Under the pieces are notes generated by a model that was given only the letters and a program-made list of their open reading frames with translations, was not told the DNA's origin and made no database searches. Both the position numbers and the translations under genes were made by a program. Shown here piece by piece: positions 38,452 to 46,345 of a DNA stretch of 51,303 nt. Numbering within the stretch: the first letter of the stretch is position 1; every line of letters starts with the position of its first letter. Source of the DNA: a virus. The DNA is taken from IMG/VR virus record IMGVR_UViG_3300006790_000023, positions 1 through 51,303 of that record; one strand, given 5' to 3'.

Positions 38452-40874
38452 CGGAAGAATAATCCACCCGCTTCTGTAAGGCCTAGCTCAGGAAAGCGTA
38501 CTTCACCAAAGGGAGTGGGGAATTTCCACCTGGAACCACGACGACGAGCAGCTTCCGCTCTAAGCAACTGCGGATTTGCGCTTGGACCTTGCGCGTTATA
38601 TGCCTCAGGACTTTGTTGACGTTCTATAGATTGTTGTCGTGTAGATGGTTTAGCACTTCCACCTAATTGAGAAACAACAGCAACAGGATTCGCAACGCGT
38701 AAAGCACCAGCTGCTACCGGAAGAACAGCAGCAGTTGTCGCAGGCGCTAAACGTTGAGCGAGTCCAGCACCTGCCCCGACTACTGGAGCAGCCGCTGTCC
38801 CAATTGCATATTCAGTAGCAACTTGACGAGCTGCTTTACCTGCATCACCTTGTTCAATAGCTTGCCTGAAAGCTGGATCAAACAATGGAACAGAGCCTGC
38901 AAGGTCTGTTGTTGTGTTAAAACCGGTTCGGATTGCTTGCGTAATGTTTGGCAGAGCTTTATTGTATGCTTCGATTTGTTTTGCCTTAGCGGCCACATCA
39001 GTTAATACTTCTCTCGGATCTATGCCTGCACCTTTAAATACGTTAGTAGTAAAGTTAACAGGATCTAAATTAGCTTGCGATCCCAAGTTTGGAGGATTTA
39101 AGTACATTCTTCCTGTTTGACTTAAGTCCAATGGAGCAGCAGCCGTAACCCCGCGCATTCCAGGTTGAGCACCACGCGCTGTAGTAAATGCTTCACCAAG
39201 AGTTGTTTTAAGGTTTATATCATCTTTTATTTCTTCAAAGAAATTTGGATTGTTGTAAGGTGATATCAATCTATTGCCCACGTCACTAACTGCTACAGTA
39301 ACAGGCGCAATGGTACGTGGATAAGGTCTACGTGGTTCAGGTCCAAGGGTGTCTTCTAAAACATCGCGTGTTGTACGACCACCAATAGCTTTATCCCCTA
39401 ATAAAGCTTGATACACACGCAAATCTCTTTGGAATTCAGGGGACTCTACTTCAATTCCTTGGGCTTTAAGACTGTTAATTGTTTCAGGTAAATAACCTAC
39501 TTTGCTTATTTCTTTTAAAGCATCCGCTTTGGCCTCCCATTGTTTAGGTGCCTCCCTTAAAGCAACTTGCTCTGGTGTATTAAAAAATTGCTCTTCTTTT
39601 TCAATTGCAGCTTTAAGAGCAGGTGTTGCTTGGTTAATTTTATTTTGTAGTTCTTGGAAGTATAGACCTTGATCAACTGTAGGAACTAAGGGTGCATTCA
39701 TTAAAGATAGTGAGTTTCCATAAGGAATGCCACCTTTGCTGTATCCACCGGCAATTCTCTGTGTGGTTACACGAGGAGGATTGAGATTGGACCATGTTTC
39801 AGGATTATTGCCCATGAATTCATCAAGGGCTTGATTGCGTTTGGTAAAAGCTTCACGCGTGAGCGCATCGTCCCATTCAACAGAACCTCCACGTTTAAAT
39901 GCATTCCAGTTTTGATTTACTTGATCATAAAACTCTTGACCTCTTTGGGCCATAGTGTTGAATTCTTCTTGGCTAATAGGAGGACTCAAGAAAGATTCAA
40001 CTCTGTTTTGATCACGGAACAACGAACTTCCTTGTGCAGCACCACGTTGTTGAACAAGAGTTCTACCAGCCATTCTTGCTTGTTGACGTGCAGCATCCAA
40101 CGCCTTATCGTAAGCTTGAGCAGGATTCAAATCATCAAGCCACTCCAATTGTTGAGTTAATCCTTTAAGGCCAATACGATTTGTCCCTAATGGAGTTGCA
40201 CCAACATTTTCTGCAATTGTAATTAGCTCTTCTCCGCGCAACGTATTACCAACATTGGCAAAATCATGCATGGCATCATGCAAAATTAGTTCATTTCCAT
40301 ATGGTTGATATGTTTGCGGATTTTTTACTTGAGCTTGTCCTGGTTTTTGTCCTGGAAAATATTGATCTAAAAATCTTTGAGCCCGTTCGTAAACAGTTTC
40401 TGTGTCTCTGATATCAACAGGTGCTCCTGTAAAGTCAAACTCTTTACCAAACGGTGAGGCTGTTGGTGCATAGTCTGTATCTTGTAAATTAAGTACAGGA
40501 ACACGTTTAGGATATAGTTCTTTAAAGTCAGTAACAGGTAAATCACTAGTTGGACCCTGGGGATATACTATGTCAATCCTAGGTTGACCAGGCACTGAAT
40601 AATTTGGGAAAGCAATAGGTGCATTTCGTGTTGGAAAACCTGGGCTTAATAGTCCAGCCGGACCTCTATTTGCATAGTTTTCTGCTGCAAGTTGACTTGC
40701 TTTTTCAGCAGAAAACTGTGTAGCTTGTTGTGTTAATTGTTGTTGTTTTGCAGCTTCAAATTGAGCAGCGCGATCATATAAACTTTGCAGTTCACCTGCC
40801 AAAGGTTGACCAGTTTTAGCTGCGTTAAGAATTGCAGCGTTTAGTTTTACGCGTTCCGCAGGAGTTAATTCCAT
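38448..40874 (-). CDS. Large Ala/Gln/Pro-rich protein, probable internal virion protein
   Basis: 808 residues from ATG 40874, overlapping the Dps-like stop by one base. The N-terminus is helical and Gln/Ala-rich (TPAERVKLNAAILNAAK, QQQLTQQATQF). The body has many N-P-x and Q-rich helices; a hydrophobic, Ala/Val/Gly-rich stretch (AAPVVGAGAGLAQRLAPATT) lies near residue 700, perhaps membrane-active. The end is basic and aromatic. No enzymatic motif. Size and composition resemble internal virion proteins that enter the host with DNA; this is inference. Confidence 0.55.
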   Translation of the reverse strand: MELTPAERVKLNAAILNAAKTGQPLAGELQSLYDRAAQFEAAKQQQLTQQATQFSAEKASQLAAENYANRGPAGLLSPGFPTRNAPIAFPNYSVPGQPRIDIVYPQGPTSDLPVTDFKELYPKRVPVLNLQDTDYAPTASPFGKEFDFTGAPVDIRDTETVYERAQRFLDQYFPGQKPGQAQVKNPQTYQPYGNELILHDAMHDFANVGNTLRGEELITIAENVGATPLGTNRIGLKGLTQQLEWLDDLNPAQAYDKALDAARQQARMAGRTLVQQRGAAQGSSLFRDQNRVESFLSPPISQEEFNTMAQRGQEFYDQVNQNWNAFKRGGSVEWDDALTREAFTKRNQALDEFMGNNPETWSNLNPPRVTTQRIAGGYSKGGIPYGNSLSLMNAPLVPTVDQGLYFQELQNKINQATPALKAAIEKEEQFFNTPEQVALREAPKQWEAKADALKEISKVGYLPETINSLKAQGIEVESPEFQRDLRVYQALLGDKAIGGRTTRDVLEDTLGPEPRRPYPRTIAPVTVAVSDVGNRLISPYNNPNFFEEIKDDINLKTTLGEAFTTARGAQPGMRGVTAAAPLDLSQTGRMYLNPPNLGSQANLDPVNFTTNVFKGAGIDPREVLTDVAAKAKQIEAYNKALPNITQAIRTGFNTTTDLAGSVPLFDPAFRQAIEQGDAGKAARQVATEYAIGTAAAPVVGAGAGLAQRLAPATTAAVLPVAAGALRVANPVAVVSQLGGSAKPSTRQQSIERQQSPEAYNAQGPSANPQLLRAEAARRRGSRWKFPTPFGEVRFPELGLTEAGGLFFR

Positions 40875-41437
40875 CAACCATTCCGCAGTGTAGCCTTAAT
40901 AAACCAAGCAGCTTTAAAGGCTTCACCACAGAGGTCAGCCATGTAGTTCTGGATATCAATGGCACCCACCTTGGCAGCAATGGGCTCCAGTTTTTTGGTT
41001 TTCATACCCAGCTCTTCAAGGTTCTTGTAGTACACCGCGAGCATATCGGTGCCCTTGTAGCTGGTAACGTGTTGGATCACAGGGCCAGCATCAGCCAGCC
41101 CCCTGGCGCACATGGGCATCAAGTAGTCCATGCTGCGGATAAACTCACCCAATGTATCGAACTGTTCCAGATGAGCTTCGTATTGGTCTTTAAGGAACCC
41201 GTGCACACCGAGGAAGTTACCCCCCTCGTAGTTCAGGTGAATGAGATGGGCCTGTGTCTGAAGTTCCTTGAGGTAGGAACAAAGGGAGATGCACTGTTGG
41301 ATGAACCCACCAACGTCACCACCTTTTGATTTGCTCGGAGCCTTGGGTTTAGCTTGAGGCTCTGGTGCCACCCCAGTATTGAGTGGTTCCACCCCCATTT
41401 GGGGTGGTTGTTGCGTCTGAAGACCAGAAGTATACAT
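40874..41437 (-). CDS. Dps-like ferritin family protein
   Basis: 187 residues. After a ~40-residue Pro/Lys-rich tail, residues 45-187 form a four-helix bundle. TQAHLIHLNYEGGNFLGVHG and EQFDTLGEFIRSMDYLMP align with the Dps ferroxidase region: H67, H79, D94 and E98 keep the spacing of E. coli Dps H51, H63, D78 and E82. The position equal to Dps D67 is Lys83, with Asp84 beside it. Dps proteins store iron, consume peroxide and coat DNA. The Lys-rich N-terminus could bind DNA as in classical Dps. Confidence 0.7.
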   Translation of the reverse strand: MYTSGLQTQQPPQMGVEPLNTGVAPEPQAKPKAPSKSKGGDVGGFIQQCISLCSYLKELQTQAHLIHLNYEGGNFLGVHGFLKDQYEAHLEQFDTLGEFIRSMDYLMPMCARGLADAGPVIQHVTSYKGTDMLAVYYKNLEELGMKTKKLEPIAAKVGAIDIQNYMADLCGEAFKAAWFIKATLRNG

Positions 41438-41566
41438 AGCTTTTAATCAGTAATTCTAGTTTATCAAAGAGAAATTTCTTCCCAATCAATTGATGCATAG
41501 ACATCATCACCTGCGACCTTTTATTACCAACACCCAAGATGCTTGCAGCGGTTGGAATAACAGCTG
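41438..41566. other. Short spacer without a clear gene
   Basis: 129 AT-rich bases between the Dps-like gene and the zinc-ribbon gene. A minus-strand frame starts at ATG 41537, but only its first ~33 residues lie outside the Dps-like gene, so I do not call it. No terminator-like stem is obvious. Confidence 0.4.
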
Positions 41567-41794
41567 TTAATTATTATTCTTTATTATCTCACTCTTCCAT
41601 CTTGCACGTAGGTGACCATAATCCCGTGGCTCTGTTACTGGGACATTAGTTGCGCCACAAATATCACAGGTTCCTTCATGGTATGTAGCACAGTGGTGAG
41701 GAGGACCAATATATGTTCCACGTTTGTACCATCCACCATAAGTTTCTCCGCAAGTGTGACAGATGTAATCAGGATATGGAGGTTCTTTAGTCAT
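41567..41794 (-). CDS. Small zinc-ribbon-like phage protein
   Basis: 75 residues from ATG 41794. YICHTCGETYGGWYKRG then HHCATYHEGTCDICGATNVPV shows CxxC, HxC, and CxxC, a likely zinc-binding ribbon. I recall close look-alikes (ending VTEPRDYGHL) as conserved hypothetical proteins in marine and cyanophages. The ATGA overlap couples it to the 107-residue gene upstream. Role unknown; nucleic-acid binding is possible. Confidence 0.7.
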   Translation of the reverse strand: MTKEPPYPDYICHTCGETYGGWYKRGTYIGPPHHCATYHEGTCDICGATNVPVTEPRDYGHLRARWKSEIIKNNN

Positions 41795-42114
41795 TGATCT
41801 TGGTTGTGATTGCCAAAGCGCAACATGTCAACAAGTTCTTTTGCTTTTAAATATTCTTTTTCATGCTGTTGCATATTTTCAAATGCAGCTTTATAAAAAG
41901 CTTTATACATTTCTTTACCAGAGATTTCTGTACAAAACTCTGCAATTGTGTCCTCGAAATGTTCTTGTACTCTTTCTTTCATTTTTTCTTTAGCTGTTTT
42001 GATTTCGGATTCAAATACAATAGGGTTTTTTCGGTACCAATCTTGCCATTCTTGGATGACTTCCATTGGGCGATCAATGTCAACAAAGTCCATGATGTTG
42101 TAAAAGCGCACCAT
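41791..42114 (-). CDS. Helical hypothetical protein
   Basis: 107 residues from ATG 42114. It is highly charged and helical (EIKTAKEKMKERVQEHFEDT, then EYLKAKELVDMLRFG), with one Cys and no membrane segment. It overlaps the zinc-ribbon gene by four bases. Unrecognised; typical of small phage early genes. Confidence 0.6.
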   Translation of the reverse strand: MVRFYNIMDFVDIDRPMEVIQEWQDWYRKNPIVFESEIKTAKEKMKERVQEHFEDTIAEFCTEISGKEMYKAFYKAAFENMQQHEKEYLKAKELVDMLRFGNHNQDQ

Positions 42115-42157
42115 TAGTATGATGCGCCAAAAGTCAGTTGTCTATTTATTGTAAAGC

Positions 42158-42454
42158 TTAAGAAACACTAACAGCTTCTTTAATAGATTGTTCTTGTTGT
42201 TCTTGAAACAATTTGGCAGCTTCTACCATTTCAAAGTATTTGTCACGAGCAAAAGGACCTGCTTCGTTCATGCAGAATGCCTGCCACAAACCTGTATACA
42301 AACCGTTGTTTCGACCAGAGCATTGATACATATGCTCCATAAAATCAGCTTTGCGTTGTTCAGATTGTACATTCCAGTTTTGCAGTTGCTCTTTGAGCCA
42401 AGGGGTATCAAAAGCACCTGCGGTATTGAGTTTTTTTGCGAGGTCGTCAGTCAT
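42158..42454 (-). CDS. Helical hypothetical protein
   Basis: 98 residues from ATG 42454; longer frames start inside the upstream gene. The 8-base overlap with the 64-residue gene fits this start. The protein is helical (LAKKLNTAGAFDTPWLKEQL; MVEAAKLFQEQQEQSIKEA) with two Cys (HMYQCSGRNNG, FCMNEAG). No family recognised. Confidence 0.6.
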   Translation of the reverse strand: MTDDLAKKLNTAGAFDTPWLKEQLQNWNVQSEQRKADFMEHMYQCSGRNNGLYTGLWQAFCMNEAGPFARDKYFEMVEAAKLFQEQQEQSIKEAVSVS

Positions 42455-42641
42455 CAAACTGGATCGAAGTACAACTGGTAAAGACACCGGTCACGTGACC
42501 GAGTTCAAATAATAAATCATCTAGATCGTCCTGGAGCGCCACTGCAATTTCATCTGCAGTTTTGCCGCCAAAGGAGTTGTATTCAAGTTCAAGATCTACC
42601 GCAAAAGATACGGTGAGCTTTGGTACGTAAACAGGTTCCAT
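42447..42641 (-). CDS. Small acidic hypothetical protein
   Basis: 64 residues from ATG 42641. It begins with a beta strand pair (VPKLTVSFAVDLELEY), then an acidic helix (DEIAVALQDDLDDLLFEL) and a final strand. The alternation resembles a small alpha/beta fold. It overlaps the downstream gene by eight bases. Unrecognised. Confidence 0.55.
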   Translation of the reverse strand: MEPVYVPKLTVSFAVDLELEYNSFGGKTADEIAVALQDDLDDLLFELGHVTGVFTSCTSIQFDD

Positions 42642-42676
42642 TCCTTGTTGTAAGGGTGCAATTACTGTAGCAGTAA

Positions 42677-42940
42677 TTAGTTGCCAAGTAATCTTTCTAA
42701 GGAATGTGCCTGATGTTCTTGGTAGTAACCAAGACGTTGTTGAATGACGTTGTAATAATTAATGGCAGCGTCAACCATTTCTTCCGCATCCATGGAGGAG
42801 GCAAGGTTTTCATTAGCAAGCATGGCTGCTGTCAAGATGACAACACCATGTTCCATTTTGGAGCCAATGGTCGCGGAAAGGGGAGTGCCATCGTTGGTGA
42901 ACCCAGCAATTAATTTATTTAAAATGGGATCACCGCCCAT
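42677..42940 (-). CDS. Helical hypothetical protein
   Basis: 87 residues from ATG 42940. Mostly helical (HGVVILTAAMLANENLASSM, AEEMVDAAINYYNVIQQRLG). One hydrophobic stretch is too short and polar to be a clear membrane helix. It lies in the row of small minus-strand genes downstream of the Gp157-like gene. Unrecognised. Confidence 0.55.
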   Translation of the reverse strand: MGGDPILNKLIAGFTNDGTPLSATIGSKMEHGVVILTAAMLANENLASSMDAEEMVDAAINYYNVIQQRLGYYQEHQAHSLERLLGN

Positions 42941-42976
42941 GACACTCCTTGCGATATTTACTTATTGTATTCCAAT

Positions 42977-43195
42977 TTATTTACCCGCTTTGGCCAGATA
43001 ATACCAGTAGGCATTGGTAGCGTTTTGATGAAAACGTTTACCCAATAGAAGTTTAAGCTTCTTTTGTTCCAACTCATCAACACGTCCTTCGTTATAGGGA
43101 AGGATTTCACCGTGATCTTTGAGCATTTCCATCTCAAGATCATTCATTTCAATTTGTAAATCGAAATCTTTTACTGCGTGTTGATGGCAGTTCAT
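42977..43195 (-). CDS. Small helical protein
   Basis: 72 residues from ATG 43195. A long open frame extends to 43630, but it shadows the Gp157-like gene there. The product is helical and charged (FDLQIEMNDLEMEMLKDHGE; ELEQKKLKLLLGKRFHQ) and ends YWYYLAKAGK. The in-frame sequence just upstream also looks protein-like, so an unusual start (ATT near 43232) cannot be excluded. Confidence 0.5.
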   Translation of the reverse strand: MNCHQHAVKDFDLQIEMNDLEMEMLKDHGEILPYNEGRVDELEQKKLKLLLGKRFHQNATNAYWYYLAKAGK

Positions 43196-43229
43196 CTTGA
43201 TACGTGCATCTTCTGCATCAGCAGGAGCA

Positions 43230-43931
43230 TCAATCTTCTGGTAGAAGCTCTCCTGGATACTCGGATGTTTCCAGTTCCATTCGGGGTTCTGCGTAGATGC
43301 GTTTGGATCGGGCACTGTATTCTTGAGTGACTTTGACTCCAGTCGGTAGTTGTTGACCGTTTTGATAGGCGCTGCGTATGGCATCAATGTTTGGGAGGAT
43401 TTTTGTTTTAGTGGAAGGTTCTGTTCTATCAGATAGAACTTCTCCTGACATTGAACGTAACACAACTCGTTTGGTTGTGGTGACTTCTTCTGCAACGCAA
43501 TAAAGTTCTCTTTCTTTAGTGTGCCAAAACTCTGGGTCCGAGGAGATCTCGATTGTAAGCTCTTTCTTTTTAACAAGGGTGAACTGGTAATTGCGACCGG
43601 TGATCTTATTCGAATCCTGTGGCAGGACACGACGCAGATAACTTAGCAGGTTTTTGAGCGATCGCAGCTGGGATTCATGGTGACGCTTGGCTTGCACAAT
43701 GAGATCGTTTTCTTTTTTGATGCGTTCGAGCGCATCTTCATGCGACGCCATTGCGTAATAGATACGATCAATTTTTTCTGACCGTAAGTTGGCGCAAGTT
43801 TCAAGCTCTGCTTTAGCCAGTTCCTGGGATTCAGGAGTGAGAAGAGGGAGAGACTGCTCGAGAGCAGCATAGTGTTTGTATAAATCAAAGACGTTTAGTT
43901 TACCAAGTTTTGTTTGAGTAATTTGTGACAT
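43230..43931 (-). CDS. Siphovirus Gp157-like protein
   Basis: 233 residues. The N-terminal ~110 residues form long charged helices, probably coiled coil (LAKAELETCANLRSEKIDRI; KRHHESQLRSLKNLLSYLRR). Next comes ITGRNYQFTLVKKKELTIEI, a strand pair matching the Gp157 layout of helices then a K-I-x-x-x-x-F-x-L-x-K strand. Gp157 proteins are linked to phage resistance and recombination regions, with unclear mechanism. It starts three bases after a tiny membrane peptide gene. The end is Glu/Pro-rich. Confidence 0.5.
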   Translation of the reverse strand: MSQITQTKLGKLNVFDLYKHYAALEQSLPLLTPESQELAKAELETCANLRSEKIDRIYYAMASHEDALERIKKENDLIVQAKRHHESQLRSLKNLLSYLRRVLPQDSNKITGRNYQFTLVKKKELTIEISSDPEFWHTKERELYCVAEEVTTTKRVVLRSMSGEVLSDRTEPSTKTKILPNIDAIRSAYQNGQQLPTGVKVTQEYSARSKRIYAEPRMELETSEYPGELLPED

Positions 43932-43934
43932 GGT

Positions 43935-44048
43935 TTAATTGAATTGAGATTGAATTTTGTTGAGCATGTAGGTCAGCAGCATACCTGCCGCTGCCCAAAG
44001 AAGATCTTTCATCACCGGAAGAACGGTGGCAAGCAAGGTTTCGAACAT
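43935..44048 (-). CDS. 37-residue membrane peptide
   Basis: ATG 44048 to TAA 43935-43937, three bases before the Gp157-like start. FETLLATVLPVMKDLLWAAA then GMLLTYMLNK is amphipathic to hydrophobic with a basic end. It fills the space between the repeated leader motif (44063-44098) and the next gene, and the motif sits 35 bases upstream of this ATG as in two other genes, which supports it as a real start. Confidence 0.55.
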   Translation of the reverse strand: MFETLLATVLPVMKDLLWAAAGMLLTYMLNKIQSQFN

Positions 44049-44062
44049 GAGTTGAAGTTGAA

Positions 44063-44098
44063 GTGTGTGGTCAGTTTTACGTCATGACCAGGACGGCA
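44063..44098 (-). promoter_or_regulatory. Leader motif copy 3 (CCGTCCTG...GACGTAAAAC)
   Basis: On the minus strand: CCGTCCTGGTCATGACG then TAAAACTGACC. It aligns with copies at 47455-47488 and 48575-48609. The GACG core begins 35 bases before the ATG of the 37-residue gene. Probably a promoter or conserved leader. Confidence 0.55.
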
Positions 44099-44120
44099 AC
44101 CCTGCAGGGTTTGTGCTTGG

Positions 44121-44501
44121 TTAGTCTACCAGGCCTGACAAGCCCTTGTTTTTTGCCTCAAGTGATTCAGCAAAGTAATCGGTAAGCCCATCGACCTTGG
44201 CACTGAGAGACTGGACCTCTGCCATGAGTTCCTCTCTGGTAGGAGAGATAGCAAAGATGTCAGCCGTAGCTTCTTTCAAAGCCTCAGGGTTATTTGCTTT
44301 TTGGTAACGCCGGCAGTCGTCATTGGTTGTGTACACAGCTTCCTGGTACATATCCAAGACAGTTTTAAAGTCAATGTTACCGACACCTTCTGTAGTCAAG
44401 ATGTTGCAAGTGTCAAGGTAAAGCTTGGCAGCAAACCGTACGTTCTTATGGAAGAACTCAGTGTACTGCTCAGAAGAAAGGCCGTAAGAATCAATCGACA
44501 T
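44121..44501 (-). CDS. Helical hypothetical protein
   Basis: 126 residues from ATG 44501, which overlaps the upstream gene by 11 bases; the longer reading from 44531 is less likely. It is helical with two Cys (YLDTCNILTTEG; DDCRRYQKANN), and residues ~85-126 (REELMAEVQSLSAKVDGLTD) form a likely coiled coil. It is followed by the repeated leader motif. Unrecognised. Confidence 0.55.
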   Translation of the reverse strand: MSIDSYGLSSEQYTEFFHKNVRFAAKLYLDTCNILTTEGVGNIDFKTVLDMYQEAVYTTNDDCRRYQKANNPEALKEATADIFAISPTREELMAEVQSLSAKVDGLTDYFAESLEAKNKGLSGLVD

Positions 44502-44682
44502 CGCACTGAAGAGCGTTGTAAAGTGCATCAATCATAAAGGTCTTTTGACCTTCTTCACCAAGGGATGTCCAGTATTCCAAATCTGGATCTGTTTCATCCC
44601 AATTGATGTGAATGGTCATGCTGCCATCTTCTTCATCAATACATTCAATCTTGAGCTTTTCGATCCAACTCAGATTCAACAT
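44491..44682 (-). CDS. Small acidic alpha/beta protein
   Basis: 63 residues from ATG 44682. It reads WIEKLKIECIDEEDGSMTIHIN followed by WDETDPDLEYWTSLG and a helix. The overlap with both neighbours (11 bases downstream, 38 upstream) is typical of this cluster. I recall similar short acidic proteins in phages but no function. Confidence 0.55.
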   Translation of the reverse strand: MLNLSWIEKLKIECIDEEDGSMTIHINWDETDPDLEYWTSLGEEGQKTFMIDALYNALQCDVD

Positions 44683-44854
44683 GGCCAATAAGAACGTTGA
44701 TTGCGTAGTCTTCTTGGTGCATTTTAAGGTCAGCAGCTAGCTTGACAAGTTCCCAGTGGGTATCTTCTGGGATGTCAAGTTCGTAGCGAAGGTGACCGAT
44801 CTTCATGGGTTGCGTTGCAAGTTGGCGTGCGTATTCAAGAATGTCGTCAGTCAT
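44645..44854 (-). CDS. Small helical protein
   Basis: 69 residues from ATG 44854, which overlaps the SWIM-motif gene stop by four bases. It is helical and charged (DILEYARQLATQPMKIGHLR; WELVKLAADLKMHQEDYAIN). The middle resembles a ribbon-helix-helix-like dimer segment but no firm match. Unrecognised. Confidence 0.5.
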   Translation of the reverse strand: MTDDILEYARQLATQPMKIGHLRYELDIPEDTHWELVKLAADLKMHQEDYAINVLIGHVESELDRKAQD

Positions 44855-45792
44855 TTCTTAATAGCCGATTTGAGCTGAGGAAGTGAAGTACCTGGGAAAG
44901 GTGTGTAACCAGCCTCCATCATATTGAAAAACAAATCCCATGCATCATGTTGTGTAAAAACTTCTTTTGGTTTGTACGTACGCCAATGAGTAAGAGGGGC
45001 CTGGGCTCCTGACTTGGTGTGCAACAAAACAAAACGACCATTACTTGTATGGTCAGTCGGAGGAGCATACCACCAAGCAACACACTTGTCAGGTGTACCA
45101 CTGGGGCTAGCATTCCTTACTTCAGTTCGTTTGCAAAGAAGCTCGCGATATTTGGCAAACCAAGTCAGATGGATGCACCATGGTCTAAACCCCTGGACTT
45201 CTTCCTGGAAAGTAGATAAGTTGTTGAGTTGACGCTGAAACGACCCACACGAGCATGTAGGTTCGCTAGACACCGGCTCTTGTTCGGCAGAGTCATCCAA
45301 TTCACGATCAAGATTAATCGCCCGATTTGGAAGCCGCATCCCGTCCGGTGCAACCAAATGCCCAATGTCCGTTTGGTCAGATTGGAGGAGGGCTGTAACT
45401 TTTGCTGGGTCGGATACGTGTATAAACTTATCTGCCCAGTGGTTTTGGAGTTGTGCATTTGAGGTTAAATGTCCGAGTGCGTGTGAGTAGTTCCAGCCCT
45501 TAAACAGTATGTAAGCATTGTTATGCCATACACTAGGGCCACGATAATTAGGGCCAAGATACGAAAAGAAATCTTTGAGACGATGGGTATAAGAACTGTA
45601 TGCAGTTTTAATTAAGTCCCGTGAATAAGTTTGCTCAGTACCATCGCGACGCACCACGATGCAATTGTCATCTCGCAAATAAATCCCAGTGATTTCGGAG
45701 TCATCAAAATCTTGATAAGCACGGGTTATGTTAGTACGTGTGTAAATACAAGCTTGTGCAGCGTTGAGTTCAAGTTGAGTTTGCGTATTCAT
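44851..45792 (-). CDS. SWIM zinc-finger-motif protein
   Basis: 313 residues. TCSCGSFQRQLNN near residue 180 and GFRPWCIHLTWFAKY near residue 207 give CxC-x24-CxH with a following helix, the canonical SWIM zinc finger spacing. The N-terminal ~170 residues are alpha/beta (ITGIYLRDDNCIVVRRDG...WHNNAYILFKGWN), and the C-terminal ~100 residues are Trp-rich (CVAWWYAPPTDH). SWIM domains bind DNA or proteins in recombination and transposition factors. It lies among early genes close to SSB and polymerase. Confidence 0.65.
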   Translation of the reverse strand: MNTQTQLELNAAQACIYTRTNITRAYQDFDDSEITGIYLRDDNCIVVRRDGTEQTYSRDLIKTAYSSYTHRLKDFFSYLGPNYRGPSVWHNNAYILFKGWNYSHALGHLTSNAQLQNHWADKFIHVSDPAKVTALLQSDQTDIGHLVAPDGMRLPNRAINLDRELDDSAEQEPVSSEPTCSCGSFQRQLNNLSTFQEEVQGFRPWCIHLTWFAKYRELLCKRTEVRNASPSGTPDKCVAWWYAPPTDHTSNGRFVLLHTKSGAQAPLTHWRTYKPKEVFTQHDAWDLFFNMMEAGYTPFPGTSLPQLKSAIKK

Positions 45793-45804
45793 GATTGATT
45801 TGAG

Positions 45805-45996
45805 TTAGTGGTTTTTGAAATAGTCTGCTTGTAACCGCTCCTCTTTGGCACGGTTATAAGCATGTTTGCCCATGCGGTAAGCACCAAGCATAACGGCAGC
45901 CCAGGCCACCGGTGTCGCAATGGTAGCAGCAAAGGCACCAGCAATCAAGGCAGTAGCACCAGCCGTTTTAATTGCGGCTTTTTCTTCAGGTTTCAT
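45805..45996 (-). CDS. Small membrane protein
   Basis: 63 residues from ATG 45996 (45805-46014 gives a six-residue longer form). KTAGATALIAGAFAATIATPVAWAAV forms one or two closely spaced membrane helices, followed by a basic, amphipathic tail (RMGKHAYNRAKEERLQ). It could alter the host membrane; holin-like shape is possible but it lies far from the endolysin. Confidence 0.55.
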   Translation of the reverse strand: MKPEEKAAIKTAGATALIAGAFAATIATPVAWAAVMLGAYRMGKHAYNRAKEERLQADYFKNH

Positions 45997-46041
45997 GTGC
46001 TGAATTCTTAACACAAATGGAAAGTTTTGTTCAAGATCAAA

Positions 46042-46053
46042 ACGTTAAGTAAA
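46042..46053 (+). promoter_or_regulatory. ACGTTAAGTAAA motif upstream of the 88-residue gene
   Basis: An exact 12-base match to 35228-35239. It starts 37 bases before ATG 46079, close to the 35-36-base spacing of the GACGTTAA core in the minus-strand leader motifs. Likely the same promoter class on the opposite strand. Confidence 0.4.
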
Positions 46054-46078
46054 ATAGTTTGTAACAACTTAATACTTT

Positions 46079-46345
46079 ATGGAAGAAATTAAGTACGTTC
46101 CATTGACTCAGTTTCAAATTGAACCAACACTTGATGATAAGTTCTGGCTAGAAAAAGTTAAAAGATCAATAGAAGAATGTAATTCAGTAAGTACATTGAA
46201 AGAAATGGCGACCTTGCTTGCGCAGATCGCCACAAATCGTCAAGGTGTGATTAGGGGATTGATTCAAGACATGTTCATCTTCAACAATGTTGCAGTCGAA
46301 CCAGATGCTGTAAACAATCCCCAGGTTCCTGGGTTAGAAGGATAG
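46079..46345 (+). CDS. Small helical protein on the plus strand
   Basis: 88 residues from ATG 46079. EEIKYVPLTQFQIEPTLDDK then FWLEKVKRSIEECNSVSTLK and MATLLAQIATNRQGVIRGLI make a helical hairpin. It is the only plus-strand gene in a 12-kb minus-strand block, and overlaps the DUF5895 gene tail to tail by 12 bases. It might be a host-derived regulatory protein; not recognised. Confidence 0.6.
   Translation: MEEIKYVPLTQFQIEPTLDDKFWLEKVKRSIEECNSVSTLKEMATLLAQIATNRQGVIRGLIQDMFIFNNVAVEPDAVNNPQVPGLEG

Noticed and set aside
43196-43630. Extended reading of the 72-residue gene into the Gp157-like gene
   Set aside because: The sequence there is a shifted frame of the Gp157-like gene, rich in Ser, Lys and Gln without structure.
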